A DNA stretch of 64,000 nt from an uncultured Campylobacter sp. Lineage in GTDB: Bacteria > Campylobacterota > Campylobacteria > Campylobacterales > Campylobacteraceae. The notes under the pieces are model-generated. The model was not told the origin of the DNA. It did not search any database and saw only the letters and a list, made by a program, of their open reading frames with translations. The stretch covers positions 4,489-68,488 of the forward strand of contig NZ_CALKTC010000009.1 of the NCBI RefSeq assembly GCF_937996225.1, given 5' to 3'. The number at the start of each line of letters is the position of its first letter. Position 1 is the stretch's first letter. Shown here piece by piece: positions 53,160 to 60,837 of this stretch. The position numbers and the translations under genes are program-made.

Positions 53160-54700
53160 ATTGCGAAAGCTTCGGTAGTTGCGGCAGCTGCACGCTCGGT
53201 GAGCCCTATGAGGATCAAATTTCATACAAAAAGCAGCTGATAAGCGATAAGTTCAGAGAATTTTTTGACGGCGAGTTTGAGTTTTTTGCCTCACAGCCGC
53301 AAAATTACCGCATCAGGGCAGAATTTGGCATCTGGCAAGATATTTGGCATAGCGCATTTGATCTTGCTTACACGATGGGCGGCGCACGTAGCAAGAAAAT
53401 TTTAATTAACGAATGCCCTAAGGTAGCGCTTCCTATCGCAAATTTAATGCCGCAACTGCTGGAAGCGCTTAGGTGGAACGAAGCTTTAAAAGAAAGGCTC
53501 TTCGGCGTCGAGTTCATCTCATGCGCCAGCGGGATTTTGGCGACGCTGCTTTATCACAAGCGCCTGGGCGAGCGCGAGCAGGAGGCGATTTGCGAGCTGG
53601 CGGGCAAGCTAGATATCACGATCATGGCTCGCGCGCGCGGACAGAAGCTGCTAAGCGGCGAGCTAAGCCTCACAGACGAGCTTTGCGTGGACGGACGGGT
53701 TTATAAATTTCGCTTCGGCGAAAACGCCTTCATCCAGCCTAACCGCGGCGTGAACGAAAAGATGATCGCCTGGGCGAGAAGCTGCGTGGACTTCGGCAAA
53801 GATGGCGCGAGCGAGGTGTGCGCCGCACAGAATTTCGCCGCAAAGAACTCCATAGCGGAGAATTCCGCCGAGCAAAATTCTAACTGCGAGCGGTTTACCG
53901 CGCAAAATTCTATGGATCGAAATTTCGCCGAACGAGATGCCGCTTGCCGAAATTCTGTTAAAGCAAATTTCGCTTCTGCAAAATTTAACGGCGAAAATTC
54001 CGTGAAATTTAACTGTGCCTCCGCAGACGAAAGCTCTGCGGATGATAATTTCGCTCGTAAGGATTCGGATACGCAAAATTCTGCCTCTCAAAATTTCATC
54101 GAACAGAATTTGACCGGGCAAAATTTGGATTGCGAAAAGCGTTGCGTGCAAAATTCAGCCTGCGAAAATTCCGCCGCGCAAAATTCGAGCCGCGAAAAAC
54201 ATGCCGTGCGCCCAAAAAGCTCCGCCGCGTGCGATCTGCTGGAGCTTTACTGCGGGCACGGCAACTTCACCATCCTGCTTGCGGCTAAATTTAACCGCGT
54301 GCTGGCGAGCGAAATTTCAAAAAGCTCGATCGCGAATGCGCGCATAAACTGCGAGCTCAACGGCGTTCGCAACGCGCAATTCGTCCGCCTTAGCGCGGAT
54401 GAGCTGATGAGCGCGTTTGCGCACAGGCGCGAGTTTGAGCGGCTAAAGGGGATCGATATTTTCGGCTACGATTTTTCGCACGTCTTGATCGATCCGCCGC
54501 GAGCGGGGCTAGAGCCTAGCGTGATTGATTTCATAAAAAATTTTCAAAATTTGATCTACATCTCCTGTAATCCGCAGACGCTTTTTGAAAATTTACGCTC
54601 GCTTTGCGCTACGCACGAGGTGCGCAGGTTTGCGATCTTCGATCAGTTCGCGCATACGAGCCATATCGAATGCGGCGTGCTGCTGCGGCGCAGGAGCTAG
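53156..54700 (+). CDS. trmA: tRNA (uracil-54-C5) methyltransferase TrmA with a ~135-residue insertion
   Basis: Makes ribothymidine at position 54 of tRNA with SAM. Start MNCESFGSCGSCTLG is the TrmA-type N-terminus, FGENAFIQPNRGVNEKM and LLELYCGHGNFTI form the SAM site, and the catalytic Cys-471 is in YISCNPQTL. The family has about 360 residues; this has 514. The surplus (about 220-357) is a run of QNF, QNS, ENS, KNS and ANF units between the SIxQxN segment and the SAM motif DLLELYCGHGN, encoded by RAATTY-rich DNA. The flanking conserved blocks are in frame and complete, so the enzyme is probably functional. Confidence 0.94.
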   Translation: MNCESFGSCGSCTLGEPYEDQISYKKQLISDKFREFFDGEFEFFASQPQNYRIRAEFGIWQDIWHSAFDLAYTMGGARSKKILINECPKVALPIANLMPQLLEALRWNEALKERLFGVEFISCASGILATLLYHKRLGEREQEAICELAGKLDITIMARARGQKLLSGELSLTDELCVDGRVYKFRFGENAFIQPNRGVNEKMIAWARSCVDFGKDGASEVCAAQNFAAKNSIAENSAEQNSNCERFTAQNSMDRNFAERDAACRNSVKANFASAKFNGENSVKFNCASADESSADDNFARKDSDTQNSASQNFIEQNLTGQNLDCEKRCVQNSACENSAAQNSSREKHAVRPKSSAACDLLELYCGHGNFTILLAAKFNRVLASEISKSSIANARINCELNGVRNAQFVRLSADELMSAFAHRREFERLKGIDIFGYDFSHVLIDPPRAGLEPSVIDFIKNFQNLIYISCNPQTLFENLRSLCATHEVRRFAIFDQFAHTSHIECGVLLRRRS

Positions 54701-54765
54701 GCGTGAGCCCAGATATAAGCTGCGGATTTAGGCTGCGCGCGAGATAAAATTTCGCCTAAAATATG

Positions 54766-54771
54766 TATAAT
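54766..54771 (+). promoter_or_regulatory. Candidate -10 box of ilvA
   Basis: TATAAT 30 bases upstream of the ilvA ATG, followed by AAAGGAAG. Confidence 0.55.
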
Positions 54772-54801
54772 AACAAAATTTAAAATTACGAAAGGAAGTA
54801 G

Positions 54802-56013
54802 ATGGTTGATCTAAATAAAATCATCCAAGCAAAGCGCACGATAAACGATTTCGTCTATAAAACGCCCTTTGCTCTGGCGCCGAAGCTCAGCAAGCTTTAC
54901 GGCGCGGAAGTGTATCTCAAAAGCGAGAATTTGCAGCGCACCGGCGCGTATAAGATTCGTGGCGCTTACAATAAAATCGCGCACCTAACGGACGAGGAGC
55001 GGGCGCATGGAGTAATAGCCGCAAGCGCGGGCAACCACGCCCAAGGCGTAGCGATGAGCGCGCAAAAATTCGGCGTGCATGCCGTGATCGTAATGCCTGA
55101 AGCCACGCCGCTACTTAAGGTAAGCGGCACGAAGGCTCTGGGCGCAGAGATCATCCTAAAGGGCGATAATTTCGACGAGGCGTATGCGTTTGCACTGGAA
55201 TATGCCAAAGAGCACAATCTGACGTTCGTCCATCCCTTCAACGATGAGTTCGTCCAAGCTGGCCAAGGCACGATCGCGCTTGAGATGATCGAGGAGGTCG
55301 CAGATCTTGAATACATCGTCGTTCCCGTAGGCGGCGGTGGGCTTGCGACGGGGGTTTGCAGCTGTGCCAAACAGATCAATCCCGACATCAAAATCATCGC
55401 CGTAGCCGCTAAGGGCGCGCCTGCGATGCACGATAGCTTCGTCGCGAAAAAGCCGCTAAATTCCAAATCGGTCCGCACCATCGCCGACGGCATCGCGGTA
55501 CGAGATACGAGCGAGATCACGCTCTCTACGATCATCGAGTGCGTCGATGAGTTCGTGCAGGTCGATGACGAGGAGATCGCAAGCGCGATACTCTATCTGC
55601 TCGAGCAGCAAAAAATCATCGTCGAGGGCGCGGGCGCGGCGGGAGTAGCAGCGCTGATGAACGCGAAATTCCAATTCCCCGCGGGCGCAAAGATCGGCAT
55701 CATCCTAAGCGGCGGCAACATCGATGTGCAGATGCTAAACATCATCATCGAAAAAGGCCTCATAAAATCGCACCGCAAGATGACGATCAACGTCACGCTC
55801 GTCGATAAGCCGGGCGCGCTTACGGGGCTTACCGAAATTTTGCGCCGCGCCAACGCAAACATCGTCAAGATCGACTACGACCGCTTCTCGACCAATATCG
55901 AGTACGGCGACGCGCAGATTACGATCACGCTTGAGACCAAAGGCAAGGCTCATCAAGAGGACATCGCCTGGGCGCTCAAAAACGCAGGGTATGATTTTAG
56001 GGAGATTTTGTAA
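54802..56013 (+). CDS. ilvA: Threonine ammonia-lyase (threonine dehydratase)
   Basis: PLP enzyme turning threonine into 2-oxobutanoate for isoleucine synthesis. 403 residues. PLP-binding Lys in LQRTGAYKIRGAYNKI (usual S-F-K-x-R-G; here AYKIRG), the ASAGNHAQGVA substrate loop, the glycine loop VPVGGGGLATG and SGGNIDVQ. The C-terminal 75 residues form a single ACT-like domain (VTLVDKPGALTGLTEIL), as in short, weakly regulated forms. Followed by a 1-kb non-coding region with a structured element. Confidence 0.96.
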   Translation: MVDLNKIIQAKRTINDFVYKTPFALAPKLSKLYGAEVYLKSENLQRTGAYKIRGAYNKIAHLTDEERAHGVIAASAGNHAQGVAMSAQKFGVHAVIVMPEATPLLKVSGTKALGAEIILKGDNFDEAYAFALEYAKEHNLTFVHPFNDEFVQAGQGTIALEMIEEVADLEYIVVPVGGGGLATGVCSCAKQINPDIKIIAVAAKGAPAMHDSFVAKKPLNSKSVRTIADGIAVRDTSEITLSTIIECVDEFVQVDDEEIASAILYLLEQQKIIVEGAGAAGVAALMNAKFQFPAGAKIGIILSGGNIDVQMLNIIIEKGLIKSHRKMTINVTLVDKPGALTGLTEILRRANANIVKIDYDRFSTNIEYGDAQITITLETKGKAHQEDIAWALKNAGYDFREIL

Positions 56014-56225
56014 AATTTTGCTCGGGCTTGTGAAATTTGCCTACGCTTGCAAAATCTGCTTTTGAATTTATCCGAGATTGTAAAATTTACTCTGTGTTTG
56101 CACCAATGCTGCGCGCGGCGCGGCTAAATTTACACTCGTTTGCGTACAGGTTGCGGCTCGCGGTTTTAAATTTTACGTAGAATTTAAAATTCTAAATATG
56201 CAGCGCAAGCCGCAGTTTAAATTTG

Positions 56226-56775
56226 ACGCGAGCGTAGCTCGCCCTTCTAGCGTCGCGCGGGTGGGGGTTGGTAAGGGGGCGCCCCGCTAACTCTGAGCGC
56301 CGCCCCCTTACGGATTATGTGTAACGCATACGCCGGCTCGAATTTATAAAGATTTCACTATGTTAAATTTCAGTATTTTTAGCTCTTTGTGTATTTCTTT
56401 CGGGGCGGGAAGGGGAGCGACCTCGTAATTGGGGCCCCTTCCCGCCCCAAGAGAAACATATCGTGGGTTAAAATTTAAACGGAATTTTATAAAGGCAAGT
56501 GCTACTTTTAAATTTATAAATAGCGAAACGGCAATATAAATTTGGAATTTAAAATTTCGCTATATAAAATTTTATCTCTAGAGATTAGGTCGTGGCGACG
56601 TTTTCTCTTAAGGGGGAAGGGGCGCTACTTACTCTGCTTCGCTGCGCTCGCAAGAAACGCCGCCAGGCTAAGCCTTGCGTCGCTACGCTCGTTTTGCGAG
56701 GTCGCTCCCCTTCCCCCTTAAAATCCCCCAACCCCTGGCACGCTCAAAGGGCGAGCCTTACGGCTCGCGTTAAAT
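56226..56775. repeat. Composite inverted-repeat element (non-coding, GC-rich hairpins)
   Basis: Three modules. Hairpin 1: GTAAGGGGGCG 56271-56281 with CGCCCCCTTAC 56301-56311. Hairpin 2: GGGGCGGGAAGGGG 56402-56415 with CCCCTTCCCGCCCC 56435-56448. Hairpin 3: TTAAGGGGGAAGGGG around 56608-56622 with CCCCTTCCCCCTTAA 56707-56721. The 19-mer GGGAAGGGGAGCGACCTCG (56407-56425) recurs inverted at 56697-56715. The outer flanks, 56226-56280 and 56715-56775, are imperfect inverted copies of each other (ACGCGAGC..GCTCGCCCTT..GTTGGGGG). No transposase. The open frame 56592-56780 lies inside and looks like translated repeat. Remaining bases to 57007 are RAATTY-rich non-coding. Confidence 0.75.
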
Positions 56776-57007
56776 TTTAATAGGGGCTGAATTACGGCAT
56801 GCGAAATTTTAAAATTTAGCCGAAATTTACAGCTCACAAAATTTTAAAATTCCAAGCGCAAAAGAATTTTGAAATTCCAAATACGATAAAATTTAAGTGG
56901 CGGCGAAATTTCAGAATTCTGGTCGGCAGCGGAATTTCAAAATTCCGTAAATTTGAGCGAAATTCTGAAATTCCACAAATTTAAAACGATTGAATAAGGA
57001 GGCCTCA

Positions 57008-57730
57008 TTGAACCCGATTACCGAAAAGCGCAGCGTTTCGGGCTACTACTACGCCGAGGAGTGCGAGTATGTGTACTTCGTGACGGACGCGCCGCGCGAG
57101 CAAAACTACCGCTTTATTTTTGATTCGGGCGCGATCTATTCGCAAGATGACGCGGACGGCGAGGTGCGACCTAGCAGCGAAGCGGAGTTTTTCGCGGTCG
57201 TCAAAAAGATCCTCGCGCAGTACCGCGATAAAATTTTAGAGCACTCCGCAGAGCTTGAAAATTACGAAAAGATCTACACGCGGCGCGGCGATTTTTCAAA
57301 ATTTATGAAAAAGCACTCTGTCCTAAAATACGAAATCCGCAAATTTCAAAACAAAATTTCGCATTTTTACGAGGCGCTTCTCATCTGCGCAAACGAGCAG
57401 CCGGCGCTGAAAAAGCAGCTGAAAAACTACGCCTACGAAGCGGGCGTTTTTAAAGGCGTGATGAGCGAATATGCCGTCAGGATCGAGGACATCTATCAAT
57501 TTATCCAAGGCCTCAAAAACGACAAAATTAGCCGCAACATCTACATTCTCACGATCATCTCGTCGCTGCTGATGCCGCTAAATTTCATCACGAGCTTTTT
57601 CGGGATGAACACGACGGGGCTGTTTTTAAGCGGCTCGGCGCATGGCACGCTCATCGTGACGCTTGCGATGTGCGTGATTTTCGCGGCGATGGTTGGCTTT
57701 CTTATGCTCTACGCCAAAAAACGAAGCTAA
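57008..57730 (+). CDS. CorA-like divalent-cation channel protein, short
   Basis: 240 residues from the TTG at 57008, which has AAGGAGG (56996-57002) at correct spacing; an upstream in-frame TTG at 56990 overlaps this site. The C-terminus has two transmembrane helices with the pore signature FGMNTTG between TSF and the final helix, ending in a Lys-rich tail, as in CorA. The cytoplasmic part is long helical (EILEHSAELENYEKIY...). Full CorA has about 320 residues, so the N-terminal beta domain is reduced. Would move Mg2+, Ni2+ or Co2+, or Zn2+ if ZntB-like. Likely co-transcribed with the next gene, 17 bases on. Confidence 0.8.
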   Translation: MNPITEKRSVSGYYYAEECEYVYFVTDAPREQNYRFIFDSGAIYSQDDADGEVRPSSEAEFFAVVKKILAQYRDKILEHSAELENYEKIYTRRGDFSKFMKKHSVLKYEIRKFQNKISHFYEALLICANEQPALKKQLKNYAYEAGVFKGVMSEYAVRIEDIYQFIQGLKNDKISRNIYILTIISSLLMPLNFITSFFGMNTTGLFLSGSAHGTLIVTLAMCVIFAAMVGFLMLYAKKRS

Positions 57731-57747
57731 AGCGAAGGAGTTAAATT

Positions 57748-58161
57748 TTGAACAAAAACGAGCTAAAAAATATCCTAGGCGGATACTTCGGAAGGGAGAT
57801 TGCGGGCGATTTTAGAGTGCTGAAAGAGTATGAGATCGCACGCTGCAACGACGCGGCAAAATTTCCTTTTGAGGGCGACAGCGGGCTGCTGCGCGAGTTT
57901 TGTATCTTCGCAGACAGCGGCAGCGGCGATCTTTGGCTGCTAAGCTCTAGCGGCGAGATCGCGTTTTACGACCATGATTTGGAGTTTTTGTCCGAGGCAA
58001 ATTTGAAAAAATTCGATCTAAATCTTGCGGGCTGGCTAAAGATCGCCGAGCTTTTTTGCAAATTTGAAGCCGTTAGCAACCCGAGTAGCGCGCAAAAGAC
58101 GGAGTTTAAGCAAAGCGTAGCTAAAATCTGTCCGCAAATTTTAGAAATTTGGGAAATTTAG
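57748..58161 (+). CDS. SUKH/SMI1-like small protein
   Basis: 137 residues, TTG start with GAAGGAG upstream. The stretch FCIFADSGSGDLWLLSSSGEIAFYDHD is typical of SUKH (SMI1/KNR4) proteins, in which D-x-W-x-hydrophobic and a Y-DHD turn recur; many SUKH members are immunity proteins against nucleases, though others are housekeeping. No toxin is adjacent. The assignment is by pattern only and the start of the domain is short. It follows the CorA-like gene in what seems one transcript that ends at a terminator overlapping its stop. Confidence 0.55.
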   Translation: MNKNELKNILGGYFGREIAGDFRVLKEYEIARCNDAAKFPFEGDSGLLREFCIFADSGSGDLWLLSSSGEIAFYDHDLEFLSEANLKKFDLNLAGWLKIAELFCKFEAVSNPSSAQKTEFKQSVAKICPQILEIWEI

Positions 58162-58185
58162 GCGCTGTTTGCGGCGCCTAAATTT
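58154..58185 (+). terminator. Terminator after the SUKH-like gene
   Basis: AAATTTAGGCGC (58154-58165) and GCGCCTAAATTT (58174-58185) form a 12-bp stem with an 8-base loop; the 5' arm includes the stop codon region. Stem ends are AAATTT. It precedes ogt by 30 bases. Confidence 0.75.
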
Positions 58186-58214
58186 AATCGCAAAAGCGCA
58201 AAATAGGAGCAATT

Positions 58215-59036
58215 ATGAAATTTATCGCATATTACGACTCGCCGCTTGGTAAAATCACGCTCGCGGGTGATGAGGCGGGGCTTTGCGGGCTGTGGTTCGA
58301 AGGCGAGAAATACTACGCGCATGCCCTCGCGACGAGCGGTGCGGATGAAAAGCGGGGCGGCGCCGATCTGCTCGCAAAAGAGCGGCGCGCCGCGAGCGAA
58401 ACACAGCGCGATTTTGCGGCGTTAAAAAAGAGTGAAAAGAGTGATTTTGCTGCAAAAGCGACGGACGGCGCAGATGAAAAGTACAACACGCGCGATTTTG
58501 CAGCAGAAGCGGCAAGCGGCACGGACGGCAAATTCTGCGCGCACACACTTATAGCGAGCGAAAAATTCTGCGCAAACGAGCAAAGCGAATACTTCGAGGA
58601 GAAAAACCTAGCCATTTTTGATCAAACCAAGCGCTGGCTCGATCTGTATTTTAGCGGACGCGAGCCGGGTTTTACGCCCGCTCTAAATCCCGTGGGTTCG
58701 GCGTCTAGGCGCGCCGTGTGGGAAATTTTGCTTAAAATTCCTTACGGAAAAACCACGACCTACGGGCAGATCGCGCGCGAAATCGCCGCGGCACGCGGGC
58801 TAGCGAAGATGTCCGCGCAAGCCGTGGGGCACAACGAAATCTCGATAATCATCCCCTGCCACCGCGTCGTAGGCACGCACGGTAGCCTCACGGGCTACGC
58901 GGGCGGCATCGATAGGAAAATAAAGCTGCTGCAGCCAGGGGGCGTCGATATGCGAGGGCTTTTCACGCCCCTTCAAATAGCACCGCGCCGTAAGAATGCG
59001 GTAGCGCGCCCAAGGCCCAAAAAGCTAGCCGGATAG
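58215..59036 (+). CDS. ogt: O6-methylguanine-DNA methyltransferase (Ogt type) with internal insertion
   Basis: Suicide enzyme that takes alkyl groups from O6-guanine. The acceptor Cys-215 is in IIPCHRVVG; N-terminal start FIAYYDSPLGKITLAGDEAGLCGLWF and the block GKTTTYGQIAREIAAARGLAKMSAQAVGHN (DNA-binding helix with Arg-finger) are complete. The length is 273; the family has 160-180. The extra stretch (about 36-133) has repeated DFAA, TDGADEK and SGTDGK units and falls between the N-terminal domain and DLYFSGREPGFTPAL. Unlike the others it has few RAATTY sites, and GATTTTGC repeats instead. A C-terminal basic tail (RRKNAVARPRPKKLAG) is also extra. Confidence 0.93.
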   Translation: MKFIAYYDSPLGKITLAGDEAGLCGLWFEGEKYYAHALATSGADEKRGGADLLAKERRAASETQRDFAALKKSEKSDFAAKATDGADEKYNTRDFAAEAASGTDGKFCAHTLIASEKFCANEQSEYFEEKNLAIFDQTKRWLDLYFSGREPGFTPALNPVGSASRRAVWEILLKIPYGKTTTYGQIAREIAAARGLAKMSAQAVGHNEISIIIPCHRVVGTHGSLTGYAGGIDRKIKLLQPGGVDMRGLFTPLQIAPRRKNAVARPRPKKLAG

Positions 59037-59667
59037 CAAAGCTGCGCAAGATGGGGCCTGCCGTCACAAGGACGATAAGCGTTGCGAGCCGTATTGCTAA
59101 ATGAGCCTAGCTACGCCGCTGAAACGGCGCACCGCCCGAAACTCAAATCGACGCACCGCAAAACATCCCGCACCGATGCGCTCATAGAGCGGATTGAACA
59201 AATTTTAAAATTTCGCCGCTTTTTCTCCGCTTCCCGCAGAAGCCGCATCGATTTAAAATTTTTAACGCGCCGAGGACGGATAGTTCGGTCGCTGCAAAAT
59301 TTGCGATAGCTAAAATCTACAAGCGGCGCCGAAACGGGCGCGAAAGCCTGCAGTGAAAAAACTAATAGGCGGCGTCGCATCTGCTTCGTAAAACTGCGGC
59401 GGGGTTGATTGCCAAGGAGCCGCTTAGTGCGGCGTTTAAGCCGCCGCAAAAGATAAAATTCTATACTTTTCGCGCATGATGATTTGCGCCGCATCTACAA
59501 GCAAATAAAGCTCGCAGGCTCTTAGCAATCGGCAGCACCCTGCTCCGCCGCTTAAATCAGTGCGGATCTAAAATTTTATAAGTTAAAATTCCATGCTGCG
59601 GACAATTCAAAATTTCGCGCTTCGAATGATCCGTAAATTCCGTGCTTCAGGCTGCGGCGATTAGGCT
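59037..59667. other. 630-base gap without a supported gene
   Basis: Open frames on both strands (for example 59111-59494 minus) are Arg-rich, overlapping and lack start signals. AAATTT- and GCGGCGC-rich pieces alternate. It leads into the decayed alkyltransferase fragment at 59668. Confidence 0.55.
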
Positions 59668-59965
59668 TTAGCACTCCCAGCGGTGCTTTTTCATACGGGC
59701 GCGCTCGCCTCTAAATTTCACGCCTTCGGCTTCTAGCAGTTCGCGCTGAGCCGTAAAGCTCGCCGCCAAGGCGCTTGAATGACTTACGACGCGGTGGCAC
59801 GGGTAGCTGCCGTAGAGCACGCTTGCGAGAGCACGCGCCCCACGAGCCGCGAGTGGGCGGGCAGTCCGATCAGGCGCGCGATCTGTCCGTAGCTAGCGAC
59901 CCTACCCGCAGGGATCTCCTCCACAAGGGTAAAATTTCATAGATCAAATTTTGCGTTAAAACCAT
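59668..59965 (-). pseudogene. Decayed alkyltransferase (MGMT/ATL-like) gene
   Basis: Reading the minus strand from ATG 59965 gives MVLTQNLIYEIL in one frame. A second frame carries VEEIPAGRVASYGQIARLIGLPAHSR-like sequence, the helix-turn-helix of MGMT/ATL proteins. Then a third segment carries YPCHRVV, QRELLEAEGVKF and MKKHRWEC to the stop TAA at 59668. Two frameshifts therefore separate the parts, while the order and spacing match a complete MGMT C-terminal domain of about 98 codons. Cys in PCHRV is kept, pointing to an Ogt-like ancestor. It is only 630 bases from the intact ogt. The window sequence is the sole evidence, so a sequencing error cannot be ruled out. Confidence 0.7.
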
Positions 59966-60033
59966 GGCGCGATTATACTTTTTCGCATTTAAATTTAGAC
60001 CTAAATTTAGTCACTTTGCGTAGCTAAATTCGA

Positions 60034-60039
60034 TATAAT
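60034..60039 (+). promoter_or_regulatory. Candidate -10 box of the following membrane-protein gene
   Basis: TATAAT 33 bases upstream of the GTG at 60073; AAAGGAGC ribosome site between. Confidence 0.5.
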
Positions 60040-60072
60040 TTTTAAAATTTAGCGCTTTAAAAGGAGCGAGCT

Positions 60073-60609
60073 GTGGACGAGAAATTTCAATCAGACACGA
60101 AAGAGCTGGACGAGAAATTTGCCGCTATCCCCGAGAATTTAAAGAAGCGATACGATAGGCATAGATTTATCAGACGCGTGATTATAGGGTATTATTCGTC
60201 GGCAGCTACAACCATCTATTTCTCGCCAATGCTAATGTTTTTTCTTGATTTGCTTTTTTCGAATATCGGTATAGAATCGTCGTCTAAAATTTTTATATAT
60301 ATTCGTGATGTCGCGATAATAGTTTTGCCCATATGCGCGACGATCTGCTTTTTAAGATACACTAAGACTAAGCGATACAGCAACCTTTTTATCAAGGATC
60401 AAGGAGATAGTTTGTTGGTCTTTACGATAGAAAATTTTGCCAGTATAGTTTTGCTTTTATATCCGACCTTGATTTTTACCGGGATATTGGAAGGTGCCGC
60501 AGCTCATATATTTTTGTACGCCTTAATCGTAGCGCCGATTTGCGGAATAGTTTTTGGAGTATGCTATTTTTTCAATACGGGCTCATATACCCCGAAAGAT
60601 GAAGCGTAA
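60073..60609 (+). CDS. Four-helix inner-membrane protein of unknown function
   Basis: 178 residues, GTG start with AAAGGAGC upstream. A charged N-terminal segment (1-37) precedes four hydrophobic helices (about 40-68, 78-98, 122-142, 148-170). No conserved motif recognised and no signal peptide; topology in-in. Single gene flanked by a decayed alkyltransferase and peptidase E. The composition is less GC-rich than its neighbours, hinting at an acquired orphan. Confidence 0.6.
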   Translation: MDEKFQSDTKELDEKFAAIPENLKKRYDRHRFIRRVIIGYYSSAATTIYFSPMLMFFLDLLFSNIGIESSSKIFIYIRDVAIIVLPICATICFLRYTKTKRYSNLFIKDQGDSLLVFTIENFASIVLLLYPTLIFTGILEGAAAHIFLYALIVAPICGIVFGVCYFFNTGSYTPKDEA

Positions 60610-60837
60610 ATTTAAATAAATTTAACCTCGTGTCGGCGCCCTGAATTTCATTAAATTTAGCCGCGCTTTTAAATTTTACGACGCAGCGCCTCGACGAATT
60701 CGAAATTTAATAGTTTTAAAATTTTACTTTGCCGAGGCCTTTTGGCGAGCGAAATTTAAACCGAATATTCAGCCCCTCTTTATATGTAAAGGAATATAAT
60801 TTCAAAACAGATATCAACTTTGATTAAAGGAGAAAAG

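Noticed and set aside
56592..56780. 62-codon frame inside the inverted-repeat element (arginine-rich, starts MATFSLKGEGALL)
   Set aside because: It is contained within the hairpin arms and their spacer and has no ribosome site; kept as repeat, not as gene.
59111..59494. 127-codon minus-strand frame downstream of ogt
   Set aside because: Arg/Lys-rich, no ribosome site, no family; treated as chance frame in non-coding DNA.
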